In this document: one piece after another, positions 49,439 through 59,858 of the stretch
How the letters are laid out: each line of letters opens with the position of its first letter
Position numbering within the stretch: the stretch's first letter is position 1
Assembly (NCBI RefSeq): GCF_017591425.1
Contig: NW_024466599.1
Span: 57,673,501 to 57,737,500, forward strand
Source of the DNA: Ochotona curzoniae
Taxonomy: Eukaryota > Chordata > Mammalia > Lagomorpha > Ochotonidae
DNA: 64,000 nt
Reading direction: 5' to 3'
Made by a program: the position numbers and the translations under genes
The notes under the pieces: generated by a model
Databases searched by the model: none
What the model saw: only the letters and a program-made list of their open reading frames with translations
Told to the model about the DNA's origin: nothing

Positions 49439-49639
49439 AACTTACTTTTAATAACACATTTAATGCCTCACTAAACATAGCATTCAAGTTGAAAAGCAGA
49501 AACACTATTGTTTAACAATGTAGATATATGCTAAGACATTAAATCAAAAAATGTTAGTTTAATTCCTACACTTTATTCATGTCCCATATTAACTACCAGA
49601 TATCAGAGAAAAATGTGACATTTTTCTCTTTGGGGTTGG

Positions 49640-49765
49640 GTTGTTTCCCTAGGAATTATAGTTTCCAGTTGCATTCATTTTGTTGCAAAAGATTGGATTT
49701 CATTCCTTTTTATGATTGAGTAGTAGTCTGTTGCTTGTATTTTAGTAAATAATACTGTAATAAAC
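49640..49765 (-). mobile_element. Old L1 fragment, minus strand
   Basis: 'gttgcattcattttgttgca', 'aaagattggatttcattcct' and 'gagtagtagtctgttgcttg' are the reverse complement of a late L1 ORF2 block. Confidence 0.65.
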
Positions 49766-50434
49766 ATATATAGAAAACAACTTTTTGAAATTGTTTCATG
49801 TTCCAAATCAGGTTAGCTATGCTAAATCTAAAGACTGGCACTGAGTCACTATGAGAATACAGAATAACTGAGAATAATGCCTACAAAACCAGTAAACGCA
49901 ACACTTACTTTCACAAGGAAGGCCAAAAGCAAAATAAAGAGACCATAGACAAGATTACTTAAGGTTGATCCTGAATAAACTTCTACAATCACGAGCTGTT
50001 AAATATTGACTTAAGCCACACTCTCACATAATCCTATCATTATCTTGGGAATTATGGTAGATTGGTAGATATGAAAAAAAAAAAGGTGCAGGAATCAATG
50101 AGGCATTTAATAATATTCCTTATCAAATACAGGTAGCTATAAGAAAAAATAAAAGTAAGATCTAACCACAGTTAATCAGATCAAAAATCAGACAAGTTAT
50201 TCTTTTTCCTAAACATGGTGAATGGGACTGAAATCAATCAGCTGGATGATTTCTAAGGATGCAAAAGACAGTACTGCGCCTTATCTATTTTTCTATTGTG
50301 TTGTTAAAACTAGGGACATCATTTATCAAAGTTACAAATGACATACAGCAAATGCACTATGTAAACTGATGTATGATTGAATAGCATTTTTGAAATAGTG
50401 ATAGACTCCAAACTGTTAGCTGGTTTTGCGGTAG
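49766..50434. other. No gene seen
   Basis: AT-rich unique sequence with a short A run near 50072. Confidence 0.5.
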
Positions 50435-50451
50435 CCGTTAGCTCTTTTTTT

Positions 50452-50762
50452 TTTTTTTTAAAGATTTATTTTTATTATTGGAAAGGCGGATATACAGAGA
50501 GGAGAGACAGAGAGGAAGATGATTCACTCCCCAAGTGAGCACAACGGGCCGATGCTATGCCAGTCCGAAGCCAGGAGCCTCTTCCGGGTCTCCCACGTGG
50601 GTGCAGGTTCCCAAAGCTTTGGGCCGTCCTCGACTGCTTTCCCGGGCCACAGGCAGGGAGCTGGAAGGGAAGCGGGGCTGCTGGGATTAGAACCGGCGCC
50701 CATATGGGATCCCGGGCGTGCAAGGCGAGGACCTTTAACCACTTGTGCCACTGCGTCGGGCC
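50452..50762 (-). mobile_element. CSINE, young pika-type, minus strand
   Basis: A full-length copy in reverse orientation: T-run (A tail), ataaaaataa-type tail, then a body with 'gggatcccgggcgtgcaagg' at the head. Direct repeats ccgttagct lie at about 50435 and 50763. It sits 18 bp from the end of the neighbouring LTR. Confidence 0.9.
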
Positions 50763-50780
50763 CCGTTAGCTTTTTTCAGA

Positions 50781-51393
50781 TGAACTCTTTTCAGTTGGCT
50801 GCAACAAGGCGAAACTCCAGATACAGGGAGCCACGCGGAAGGTTTTCTATTCCAGCAGAGGCGAAGGTCTTGGGGACTGAAGCGGAGGCAGAGAACAGGC
50901 AGGGGGAAGAGAGGCGTCTACTGCCATAGTGGCAGGAGGGGGTGCCAAAGGAAGGGAAGGCGGAGAATGAAGGAGAGCAGGGGGTGAGGTAAGGACCCCA
51001 CACGAAGGGATTGCACGAGGAAGTATGTCTTTTTTTATAGCTGGAGGTGGGTGTCATGGGGCCATGTGGAATTGGTAGACAGGGCCACGGGCAGGTCAGA
51101 AGGCATTGGTGGACAGGGTTGTCGGGACCACAAGGGATTGGTGAGGGCCAGGTGGAGGGGCTATGAGGGGTTGGTGGATAGGGCTGTCAGGTGCATTGAG
51201 GTTACAGCGGATTGGATGGGAACAGGTCTTGTAACTTTACAAAGTTACAGCAGATTGGCAGACAACACAGTTTAGTCCTAAAGGGCACAGGGATTTTAAG
51301 GAAGCTGAGACCTAAGGGAAGAAAATATTTAAAATGATACTGAGAATAAAATGGCAGGCTTCTTCAAGGCCAAGGTTTGCGTCATTCCTCACA
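50781..51393 (-). mobile_element. Endogenous retrovirus LTR, betaretrovirus/ERVK-like, minus strand
   Basis: Read on the minus strand, a polypurine tract (51394-51407, acaaaaggggggaa) is followed directly by TGTGAGGAATGACGC, the expected 5' end of U3. A TATA-like ctataaaaaaa lies at 51030-51040. Further on there is a mutated polyadenylation hexamer AATAGA (50846-50851) and a U5-like segment ending ...GAAAAGAGTTCA at 50781. The length is about 613 bp with TG...CA termini. U3 contains loosely repeated 'attggtggacaggg' units (about 51070-51190). The family assignment is by resemblance only. The AATAGA substitution suggests age. Confidence 0.7.
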
Positions 51394-51568
51394 TTCCCCC
51401 CTTTTGTCAGACATAAAAGTAAAGAGGCATCATTCTCCTCTGTAGCTTGGGCACAGTGTTCTCCAGGCGGTGGTCTCACAGTGGGTGGGGAAGTACTGGG
51501 GCATCTGAAGAGCCTAGTATCCCTGCATAACAAGCTTATTAAAATTTCGATTAGAAAAAAAAAAATGC
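51394..51568 (-). mobile_element. Endogenous retrovirus 3' internal remnant and polypurine tract
   Basis: On the minus strand, a frame of 73 codons (51312-51533) runs through the polypurine tract into U3, as the last viral gene often does. Its text (FRCPSTSPPTVRPPPGEHC and onward) was not assigned to gag, pol or env. The L1 was inserted at 51568, so the upstream viral sequence, if still present, would lie beyond 57600. No second LTR copy is visible in the window. Confidence 0.5.
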
Positions 51569-52312
51569 CTGCAGCAGCCGCCTCCGCAGCACAGGTGTCA
51601 GGTGTCAGGTGTCAGGAGAGCTCCCAGTTTTGGGAAGTGTAGCGCTGTGTGTCCCTGGCAAGCAGGTACCACTCCCATAGGGTGAACTGCTCACTCCTAG
51701 CCTCCCACCCCGCAGTTCTGAGCGTGGGCGACCCACCAGGAGAGCTCTGAAAACTCCTGCATCACACTGACACGGTGAGAACCTGTCGTGAAGTCATTAT
51801 AACAGGGCGCCTGGGTCACTCCTCCGCTAAGGGCCTGTGTGGGGGAGCCACACGGGAGCAGGGGCTCTGAACACCCACACACCACGAGTGGTGGATTCAC
51901 TGCACAAGAGCCACGCCTGGAAAGTGCCTCACCCACAGTCCCGTGTGTGGAAGACGCACCAGGTGGGCCCTGAAAAACCCTGCAGTCCCTGACACGGAGA
52001 ACGCAGGGAGAAAGCACATAAAACCTTCTAAGCCCTGGGGATTCCCGCACAGGGGGCACACCCAGAGAGCGCCTCCATCTCTCCACGCCCTGGGGTGTCA
52101 CACCTGTAGAAGAGGTGCCCAGAGTGTGCCTGGAATCCACTGGGCCCCCAAGGTGGTGCTCTACAGCCCCGGGCCCTGAGAACGCACCAACGGTGCCTTG
52201 AAAATTACCACGCCCGGCAACACCACGCCTGCAGGCTCCAATCTCTACAGGAAAGCACCTGACAGCCCCTCAACACACGGGTCCATTTGCCCCACCAGAA
52301 TACACCAACGCA
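51569..52312 (+). promoter_or_regulatory. L1 5'UTR / internal promoter region
   Basis: About 744 bp of GC- and CpG-rich sequence precedes ORF1, in sharp contrast to the AT-rich surroundings. It starts with ctgcagcagccgcctccgc and a heptamer repeat (caggtgt three times, about 51591-51615). Two diverged copies of a module of about 55 bp are visible at 51728-51784 and 51953-52007; both contain 'caccagg', 'ctgaaaa' and 'tgacacgg'. In L1 elements the 5'UTR carries the internal RNA polymerase II promoter, so this is the inferred promoter. I could not pinpoint a transcription-factor site. A long antisense open frame lies here and is described separately. Confidence 0.75.
51697..52140 (-). other. Antisense open frame in the L1 5'UTR
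   Basis: A 147-codon ATG-to-stop frame runs on the strand opposite to the L1, entirely inside its 5'UTR. It is long for chance, but the region is GC-rich and stop-poor, which inflates ORF length. It has no domain I recognise; it is rich in S, G, P, R and C. Primate L1s carry a short antisense ORF0 in an equivalent place, but no sequence relationship is claimed here. Whether it is transcribed or translated is unknown. Confidence 0.25.
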
Positions 52313-53275
52313 ATGGGAAAAACCACCAGAAAGAGTTGTGCTCCAGATGAAAGAGCCAGCACCCCACCAAACAAGGGCCAAAAGCCATTATCAATATCGG
52401 CGATGCGAGATGAAGACATGGAAGTGTTACCAACAAAGGAATTGATGAAAATAATGCTAAAATCTCTCAGAGACGTGGACACAAAGCTGGAAGACCTCCA
52501 GAACCGCATAATCACCGAAATACAACAAATCAAAACCAAACTGGATGCCCAAGAGAATAAAATTGAAAGCCTCATCAACAGAATAAATGCGGCAGAGGAA
52601 AGGATCTCTGAAACAGAAGACACACAAAATGAAGGTGTCCAGCGAATTAAACAGCTGGAGACAAACCTCAGCAAAACTAATAAAATGATGCAAGAGATGA
52701 AAGATTACCTTAGAAAACTGAATATTCGGATCATCGGCCTCCCCGAGGGAGTAGAAAGAGAATCTGGGATGCAAGCAGTGCTTGATGAAATTATACAGGA
52801 AAACTTCCAAAACACTTGGAACACAAATCCACCCCGCATACAGGACGGACAGAGAACTCCCAACAGACATGATCCAAAGAGATCTTCACCCAGACACACG
52901 GTGCTCAAGTTCTACTCCAATGAAGACAAAGAAGGAATCCTGAGACAAGTACGAAGTAGAGAAAAGATCACATACAGGGGAAAACCCATCAGAATCACTG
53001 CTGACTTCTCCGAAGAGACCCTACAAGCAAGGAGAGAATGGACAAAGATCTTCCAAGTCCTGAAACAAAACAACTGTCAACCAAAAATAATCTACCCAGC
53101 AAAGATCTCATTTGTATATGAGAACGAAATCAGATACTTCAATAGCAAAGAAAAACTAGAAGAATATGTCTACACAAAACCAGCTCTGCAAAGTCTCCTT
53201 AGAAATGCGCTAGTCCCGGACAAAAAGGAGGCAAATCACAAACAAAGTTGGCAAATAAGAAGGTCTCCAAACTAA
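52313..53275 (+). CDS. ORF1: LINE-1 ORF1p, RNA-binding chaperone protein
   Basis: This 320-residue protein is close to the usual L1 ORF1p size (about 338 residues in human). It begins MGKTTRKS, like the basic N-terminus of other ORF1 proteins. Residues about 45-130 are rich in heptad-spaced L/I/K/E (for example LRDVDTKLEDLQNRI) and should form the trimerising coiled coil. An RRM-like segment follows from about 133 (LNIRIIGLPEGVERESG). The C-terminal domain includes ARREWTKIFQVLKQ near 238 and ISFVYENEIRYF. In the family, ORF1p trimers coat L1 RNA in cis and act as nucleic-acid chaperones within the cytoplasmic L1 ribonucleoprotein. The first ATG of the frame matches the family start. No stop or frameshift is seen. 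ORF2 follows 55 bp downstream in a different frame, the usual bicistronic arrangement. Confidence 0.95.
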   Translation: MGKTTRKSCAPDERASTPPNKGQKPLSISAMRDEDMEVLPTKELMKIMLKSLRDVDTKLEDLQNRIITEIQQIKTKLDAQENKIESLINRINAAEERISETEDTQNEGVQRIKQLETNLSKTNKMMQEMKDYLRKLNIRIIGLPEGVERESGMQAVLDEIIQENFQNTWNTNPPRIQDGQRTPNRHDPKRSSPRHTVLKFYSNEDKEGILRQVRSREKITYRGKPIRITADFSEETLQARREWTKIFQVLKQNNCQPKIIYPAKISFVYENEIRYFNSKEKLEEYVYTKPALQSLLRNALVPDKKEANHKQSWQIRRSPN

Positions 53276-53330
53276 AGGCCACACAAACAAGACAATTACA
53301 TAGGCAACAACACACACACAACACAATCAC

Positions 53331-56300
53331 ATGGCAGGGCAAAATTGCAACCTCTCAATTTTAACTCTCAACACAAATGGTCTAAATTCACCAATCAAAA
53401 GACAGAGATTAATAGAATGGATCATCAAACAAGACCCAACCATCTGTTGCCTACAAGAAACGCATCTAACCAGAAAGGATGCAAAGAAACTGAAAGTGAA
53501 GGGATGGAAAAAGATATTTCACGCCAATAGACGAGAAAAAAAAGCTGGGGTAGCTATCCTAATTTCAGACGAAATAGATTTCATTCTAACTAACATCAAA
53601 AGAGACAGGGAAGGCCATTTTATACTGGTGAAAGGAATGATCCATCAAGAAGCAATCACCATCATTAATGTTTATGCACCGAATCTTAATGCACCTAGTT
53701 ACGTAAAGCAATTACTTACAGACTTAAGGGAAGACATAGACACCCGCACAATTCTTGTAGGCGATCTCAACACACCTCTAACAACAATGGACCGGTCTAC
53801 GAAACAAAAACTCAACAAAGAAACAACAGAGCTCACACAAACAATAGAACAACTGGACTTAGTAGACATATATAGAACTTTTTATCCTAAGGCCACAGAC
53901 TATACATTCTTCTCAGCGGTGCATGGCACCTTCTCCAGAATCGACCACATGATAGGACATAAAGCGAATCTAAACAACTTCCAAAACATTAGTATCATAC
54001 CATGTACCCTCTCAGACCACCATGGGATGAAACTGGAAATCAACAACTCAAAACTCCCCAGGAAGTATAGGCACTCTTGGAAATTGAACAATATGCTATT
54101 AAACGAACAATGGGTCAGAGAAGAAATTAAAGATGAGATAAAAAAATTCATGGAAACCAATGAAAACTCTGATACTACATTCCAAAACATGTGGGACACC
54201 GCCAAAGCAGTACTACGAGGTAGATTCATCGCAATCGGAGCGCATGTCAAGGCCCAAGAAAGACGCCAAATACAGGAACTAACCACACACCTCCAGGATC
54301 TGGAAAAACAGCAGCAGAAGAGTCCCACGCACAATAGGAAACAAGAAATCATCAAAACAAGGGAGGAGATAAACCAAATAGAAATCAAAAAAACTATACA
54401 TAAAATCAACAAATCAAAAAGTTGGTTTTTTGAGAAAATAAACAAAATAGACACTCCACTGGCCCGATTGACCAAAAAAAAACAAGAGAAAGTGAGAATC
54501 AACAGCATTAAAGATGAAAAAGGCAACATAACAACAGACACTGCAATCATTAAGAAAATAATTAGAAATTACTACAAAGAACTGTACTCCCACAAATTTG
54601 AGGACCACCAAGAAATAGAAAAGTTCTTGGACTCCCACCATTTACCAAAACTCAGTCCGGAGGCAACTGCAGAATTAAATAAACCCATAACCGAGGTAGA
54701 GATTGAAACAGTCATCAAGGATCTCCCAACGAAAAAAAGCCCAGGCCCAGACGGCTTCACTACAGAATTCTACAAAACATTCCGAACAGAACTAACCCCA
54801 ATCCTCTACAAGCTCTTCAAAACAATAGAGGAGGAAGCAACCCTCCCAAACTCATTCTATGAAGCCAACATCACCTTAATCCCAAAACCGGATAGAGAAC
54901 CATCAGAGAAGGAAAACTACAGACCTATTTCTCTGATGAACATTGATGCTAAAATTCTCAACAAAATCCTAGCCAATAGAATTCAAAAAATCATCAGACA
55001 GATCATTCATCCGGATCAAGTAGGATTCATCCCTGGAATGCAGGGATGGTTCAACATTCGGAAATCCATAAATGTTATAAACCATATCCAAAAACTGCAA
55101 AACAAGAACCACATAATAGTTTCAATAGATGCAGAAAAAGCTTTCGACAAAATCCAACACCTCTTCATGCTAAAAACTCTAGCCAAAGTAGGCATAGATG
55201 GGAAAATCCACAACATAATTAAAGCAATTTATGAAAAACCCAACGCCAGTATCATACTGAATGGAGAAAAGCTAGAACCCTTCCCACTGAGAACTGGAAC
55301 AAGACAAGGGTGCCCACTATCACCACTGCTATTCAACATAGTCCTAGAGGTACTTGCAGAGGCCATAAGACAAGAAAAAGAAATCAAAGGCATACGTATA
55401 GGAAACGAAGAAGTCAAGCTTTCACTATATGCAGATGACATAATCCTATACATAGAAAAACCAGGAGACTCAATACAGAAACTGCTAGAACTTATACGAG
55501 AGTTTGGCAGAGTGGCGGGGTACAAAATTAACGAACGAAAATCAACAGCCATAGTGTACGCAAATAACACCAAGATGGAAGAAGATCTAACCAACAGGAT
55601 ACCATTCAAAATAGCAGAGAGAAGTATGAAGTATTTGGGAATAAATCTAACCAAAAGTGTAGGAGACCTATTCGAAGAAAACTACAAACTATTTAAAAAG
55701 GAAATTGAACAAAACCTCAAAAGATGGAATAACATCCCGTGCTCCTGGATAGGCAAAATCAATATCATTAAAATGTCTATACTACCACAAGCAATATACA
55801 TTTTCAACGCAATTCCAATCAAATTGCCCAAAACATTCTTCACGGAACTGGATACAATGATTCAAAAGTTCATCTGGAAACACAAAAAACCACGAATAGC
55901 TAGAACCATCCTGAAAAATAAGAAATTAGCAGGGGGAATCACAATCCCGGACCTCTGGACATACTATAGAGCAGTGGTTATCAAAACAGCCTGGTACTGG
56001 CACAAAGACAGAAAGGAAGATCAATGGAATAGAATAGAAGCACCAAAAGGGAATCCACACAGATACAGCCAATTAATCTTTGACAAAAAGACCAATGACA
56101 GCTTAAGCAAGTGGGAAGGACTCTTTAGTAAATGTTGTTGGGACAACTGGCTGATAGCCTGTAGAAACAAAAAGATAGACCCACATCTATCACCATACAC
56201 TAAGATCCAATCTACATGGATAAAAGACCTAAACCTACATCCAGAAACCTTCAAACTCTTGCAAGAAAATGTAGGAAATACCCTGCAAGACCTAGGAGTA

Positions 56301-57143
56301 GGTACCGACTTTCTAAGAAGGACACCAAAAGCAATAGCAGTTGAGAACAGAATAAACAAATGGGACCTCATCAAACTAAGAAGCTTCTGTACAGCAAGGG
56401 AAACAATCAACAAAGTAAAAAAGCAACCCACAGAGTGGGAGAAGATCTTTGCACACGATATAGGCGATAGGGGGCTAATTTCCAGGATATACAAAGAACT
56501 TCAAAACAACCAAAAAACCAAAACAAACAAGCCACTCAAGAAATGGGCACGGGAAATGGGCAAACATTTCACAAAGGAACAAGTCCAAATGGCAAACAAA
56601 CATATGAAAAAATGTTCCAGCTCCCTAGCAATAAGGGAAATCCAAATTAAAACATCGATGAGGTACCACCTAACACCAGTAAGATTGGCCCACATAAACA
56701 AGAACACCAACGACGCTTGCTGGCGAGGATGCGGGGAAAAGGGAACCCTACTCCACTGCTGGTGGAGCTGCAAATTGGTACAGCCTTTATGGAAATCAGT
56801 CTGGAGAACACTCAAACAACTCAAAATCTGCATACCATATGACCCAGCAATAGCACTCCTAGGAATATATCCAAAACACCTGTTTTACGACAAACCAACA
56901 TGCATCCCTATGTTCATTGCAGCACAATCAGTAATTGCGAAAACATGGAAGCAACCGAAATGCCCATCAGCAGAAGATTGGATAAGAAAGCTTTGGTTCA
57001 TCTACTCCATGGAATACTACTCAGCTATTAAAAAAAACAAAATGCAGTTCTTTGTGGCTAAATGGGCACAACTGGAAACTATAATGCTAAGGGAAAAGAG
57101 CGAATCCCAAAAGATTAGATACCACATGTTTGCCTTGATTTAA
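53331..57143 (+). CDS. ORF2: LINE-1 ORF2p, endonuclease and reverse transcriptase
   Basis: This intact 1270-codon frame matches the usual length (1275 in human). The N-terminal apurinic-type endonuclease keeps N14, E43 (CCLQETHL), D145 and N147 (VGDLNTPL), D205 (SRIDHM) and S228-D229-H230 (LSDHHG). The reverse transcriptase core shows [10 protein letters not shown], the [11 protein letters not shown] block, [18 protein letters not shown] and the catalytic YADD at 700-703 with the metal-binding D702/D703. The C-terminal cysteine region [18 protein letters not shown] carries C1130, C1134, H1142, C1143 and C1147. Numbering is almost identical to the well-studied human protein, so there are no net indels before residue 1147. 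Known role: it nicks target DNA and primes reverse transcription of L1 RNA, and it also acts in trans on SINE and other RNAs. All residues checked are those expected of an active enzyme; activity itself is inferred. Confidence 0.97.
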   Translation: MAGQNCNLSILTLNTNGLNSPIKRQRLIEWIIKQDPTICCLQETHLTRKDAKKLKVKGWKKIFHANRREKKAGVAILISDEIDFILTNIKRDREGHFILVKGMIHQEAITIINVYAPNLNAPSYVKQLLTDLREDIDTRTILVGDLNTPLTTMDRSTKQKLNKETTELTQTIEQLDLVDIYRTFYPKATDYTFFSAVHGTFSRIDHMIGHKANLNNFQNISIIPCTLSDHHGMKLEINNSKLPRKYRHSWKLNNMLLNEQWVREEIKDEIKKFMETNENSDTTFQNMWDTAKAVLRGRFIAIGAHVKAQERRQIQELTTHLQDLEKQQQKSPTHNRKQEIIKTREEINQIEIKKTIHKINKSKSWFFEKINKIDTPLARLTKKKQEKVRINSIKDEKGNITTDTAIIKKIIRNYYKELYSHKFEDHQEIEKFLDSHHLPKLSPEATAELNKPITEVEIETVIKDLPTKKSPGPDGFTTEFYKTFRTELTPILYKLFKTIEEEATLPNSFYEANITLIPKPDREPSEKENYRPISLMNIDAKILNKILANRIQKIIRQIIHPDQVGFIPGMQGWFNIRKSINVINHIQKLQNKNHIIVSIDAEKAFDKIQHLFMLKTLAKVGIDGKIHNIIKAIYEKPNASIILNGEKLEPFPLRTGTRQGCPLSPLLFNIVLEVLAEAIRQEKEIKGIRIGNEEVKLSLYADDIILYIEKPGDSIQKLLELIREFGRVAGYKINERKSTAIVYANNTKMEEDLTNRIPFKIAERSMKYLGINLTKSVGDLFEENYKLFKKEIEQNLKRWNNIPCSWIGKINIIKMSILPQAIYIFNAIPIKLPKTFFTELDTMIQKFIWKHKKPRIARTILKNKKLAGGITIPDLWTYYRAVVIKTAWYWHKDRKEDQWNRIEAPKGNPHRYSQLIFDKKTNDSLSKWEGLFSKCCWDNWLIACRNKKIDPHLSPYTKIQSTWIKDLNLHPETFKLLQENVGNTLQDLGVGTDFLRRTPKAIAVENRINKWDLIKLRSFCTARETINKVKKQPTEWEKIFAHDIGDRGLISRIYKELQNNQKTKTNKPLKKWAREMGKHFTKEQVQMANKHMKKCSSSLAIREIQIKTSMRYHLTPVRLAHINKNTNDACWRGCGEKGTLLHCWWSCKLVQPLWKSVWRTLKQLKICIPYDPAIALLGIYPKHLFYDKPTCIPMFIAAQSVIAKTWKQPKCPSAEDWIRKLWFIYSMEYYSAIKKNKMQFFVAKWAQLETIMLREKSESQKIRYHMFALI

Positions 57144-57599
57144 CCTGTAATTTTTTTGTTTGGTTGTTTGTTATTTTTTGAACATGTCATTGATACTGTC
57201 TCAACCCAGATGTTTCGAAGAATGGAACTTGCATTATTTTTAACATATTGTTTACCCAATACTATGTCAATTAATTCCATAATGTTGTATAATGATACTG
57301 AGGCCTTGTTGGGGCTTTTAACTGACTGGATCTTTACTCTGTTAGACCTATCTTCAGACCATAGAAGGTCTCCCCAAGAGGCCACTGAACTTATCTGGAC
57401 AATAAGACGCTGAACTTTATGCTAGGCTTGTGTTTGCAAGCAATGAATCTCAACTGAACTTGAACTATGGTTATGCAACAAGGTGGAGGAATCCACCATG
57501 GGGGGAGGGGTATGGGAGGGGTGGGGGGGATCCCCAGCGCCTATAAAACTGTACTACATAATATAATGTAAGCAACAATAAATAAAATAAAAAAAAAAA
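57144..57599 (+). terminator. L1 3'UTR, G-rich tract, polyadenylation signal and A tail
   Basis: After the ORF2 stop, 3'UTR sequence contains a purine/G-rich run at about 57499-57531 (ggggggaggggtatgggagg and onward). It resembles the G-rich tract found in many mammalian L1 3'UTRs and could form a G-quadruplex. The end reads gcgcctataaaactgtac, then an AATAAA signal at 57577-57582 and an A-rich tail to 57599. The same 3' end motif appears at 2354-2412, so it is a shared family 3' end. Confidence 0.85.
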
Positions 57600-57613
57600 G
57601 AAAACAAAAATGC

Positions 57614-57890
57614 TTTGCATTTTAGTGCGGATGACATAGGAATGGAGCGAAGGGTTCCTTCTCAGAAGTCCTTTTGAAAAGGTAGCTCGTCCTTCCTGAC
57701 GCCTGCAGAAATATGTAGTGTCGGAGGGTTGGTCCTGACAGGAGCTTCTTGGGTGTGCCTCTGTGGGGACAGATGGAGCGTCAGGGCAGATGTTGACCTT
57801 CTGCACAGGCACAGTATTCAACACTGGATGGAATGTCCACTTGGCTTTGGCAGGGTACTGGGGTCATTCCCGCTCAGCCCCAATACAAAC
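57614..57890 (-). other. Flank 3' of the L1, possible continuation of the retroviral remnant
   Basis: This is the sequence that adjoined 51568 before the L1 arrived. It has higher GC than the unique DNA beyond 57900 and an open minus-strand stretch (57606-57824). I could not match it to a retroviral protein, so its link to the LTR is inferred only from position. Confidence 0.25.
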
Positions 57891-59002
57891 CATTTGATAT
57901 GATACTACCCAGGTAAATAAATGAAATTCCTTAACAAGTGATAAAAATAGAGGTTTAGTACATAGAACTCAGAGAGCAGTAATTGGCTTTTTTTAAAAGA
58001 TCACAGATAAATGAAAAATATTGCCTTTGTTAGGGAACAAAGAAACAGGATACATGAGTGAATGTGTTGCATAGTCATTTTCTCTTTCATAAAAGACACA
58101 AGCATTCTGCTTTTGCTGCACATAGTTTAAAATAATCAAGAGAAGACACACAGCCTAAGAAGATTGTGGCAATAAAGTAATCTGTTGATTCAAAAAACGG
58201 AAAAAATAAAGCATGGAATGTTATGTATATTTAAAATAGCCAATATATGAGTATGAGGAACACATTGAAAATGAATTAGGAAATCAAACAAAAATATTCC
58301 TCTTGCATTAAATCTTTATGGTGGAACTAAATATCACCCACTAACAAAAATAAACTAATTCAAGAAACACTATCATATACAAAATATATTTAACACAATA
58401 ATACTTATTAATTAAAATATTTGGATATAATAAATATCTGGAAGACTTTAATGAACACTTCAAACACTGTGTCTTTGAAAAATAAAGACTGTTATGGAGA
58501 AGAAATTGATTTCTTTTATGAAAGAGCAACAAGAAGGAAGATAGACAATTCTGATTAGGGAGCAGCACCTGTATTTCAGGTACTGTAAGTGCTTTATTTA
58601 TGTTTTTCTTCTGGTTTTTTTGTTCGTCAAAACCTTCAGTTTTTCTGACTAACAAACTGAACTAAAACAGAAAAGGTTATGTTACTCTGTTAAGGGCATA
58701 TGGTGTGTAAATAGCAGATTTGACCTTTGAATTCAAGTTTGTGTTAGGTTCCTTGGTAAATTAGTAAGAGCTAGACCCAGACTCACATCACTCCTCCGAA
58801 AGTAAAAGACCCCATCCCTCTAAGAAATAAACAGTGCATCTGAGAGCTTTGCTTGTTTCTTCATAGGTCTGGCACTCAAAACCTACAGGAAAGTCATCCA
58901 GTCATGCCTGAAATGGAACTTAACAGAATGATGTGAATTGCATACTCTCTCTGAAAGAAAACAGTTAGCATAACAATTTCTTTAGTATTCCTATATTGTC
59001 AT
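57891..59002. other. No gene seen
   Basis: AT-rich unique sequence; a 104-codon minus-strand frame (58341-58655) has no recognisable product. Confidence 0.5.
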
Positions 59003-59315
59003 TTTTAAAGGTTTATTTACTTTTATTTGAAAGGCAGATTGACAGAGAGATAGGGAGATAGAGAGATGTGCCATCTTCTGGTTCACTCCCCAGTTGGTTG
59101 CAACAGCCAGAGCTGGGCTTGTCTGAAACTGGAAGCCAAGAGCTTCTTATGGGGTCTTCCTCATGAGTTCAGGGGCCCCAGGATTTGGGTCAACTACTGC
59201 TGCTTTCCCAGACCATTAGTGAGGAACTGAATTGGAAGTAGAGCAGCCAGGACTCCCATCAGAGCCCTTTTAGGAGATGTTAGAGTTGTAAGCAGAGGAT
59301 GACTTGGGGCCCCTA
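59003..59315 (-). mobile_element. Old CSINE, minus strand
   Basis: 'aaggtttatttacttttatt', 'tgaaaggcagattgacagag', 'ggttcactccccagttggtt' and 'gagcagccaggactcccatc' in reverse orientation. Confidence 0.82.
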
Positions 59316-59477
59316 CATTATCATGTTAATCTCTGTATATTTATGTAAAATAAGCTGTTGTCTTCTACTTAAAGAAATCATAGCCACTACATCATTTCCC
59401 ACTGAGATAATTAATTATTTACAGAGTTGAGTGTGTGACTGAATGCTAAATGCTAATCATGGAGCAAAGGTTTTTCC

Positions 59478-59752
59478 TTGATAGGTAAGACATTGGTTAA
59501 AATGCTTGCATCCCATACAAGAGCATCTAAGTTTGACTCCTGGCTCTGTCCCTGGTTGCAGTTTCTGGTAGTACAGATGCTGGGAGGCAGCAGACGCTGA
59601 CCACAGTAATCCTGCTCCTGCCACATGGATACAGAACCTAGGGTCAGTTCCCCACTCCAAGCTTGAGCTGTAGGGGCTATGGCAGTCATTTTAAAAGTTA
59701 ACTCATTGTTAGAAACAATCTCTCTCTCTCTCTGAAAATTTGGTATTAAAAT
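59478..59752 (+). mobile_element. Old CSINE
   Basis: 'aatgcttgcatcccatacaa', 'tggctctgtccctggttgca', 'gatgctgggaggcagcagac' and a CT repeat followed by a short AT-rich tail. Confidence 0.7.
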
Positions 59753-59858
59753 GAATTAATGCCAGTCATATGTAAGACTCATTTTTTCACTCATTTACAT
59801 GACAATTACACTAATTTATTTCTAAGCTAGGCATGGTAGGCATAAAAAAGGCATTTTC

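Larger units (their letters stand above)
51569..57599 (+). mobile_element. L1: Full-length LINE-1 retrotransposon with both ORFs intact
   Basis: A complete non-LTR retrotransposon of about 6.0 kb. In order it shows a GC-rich 5'UTR (51569-52312), ORF1 (52313-53275), a 55-bp spacer, ORF2 (53331-57143), a 3'UTR with a G-rich tract, an AATAAA signal and an A tail ending near 57599. The left flank 51553-51568 (agaaaaaaaaaaatgc) and the right flank 57599-57613 (agaaaacaaaaatgc) look like a target-site duplication differing by one base and one indel in the A run. The A-rich start of the repeat fits the L1 endonuclease preference for TTTT/AA. Known biology: such elements retrotranspose by target-primed reverse transcription. 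Inference: this is a young, possibly active copy, because neither ORF is broken while every other L1 in the window is decayed. The exact 5' base is uncertain by a few nucleotides. Confidence 0.96.

Noticed and set aside
53900..54550. Long minus-strand open frame (216 codons)
   Set aside because: It lies entirely opposite L1 ORF2 and is hydrophobic in the way typical of antisense reads of A-rich coding DNA; it is a shadow.
56021..56494. Minus-strand open frame of 157 codons
   Set aside because: Shadow of ORF2 on the opposite strand; no independent evidence.
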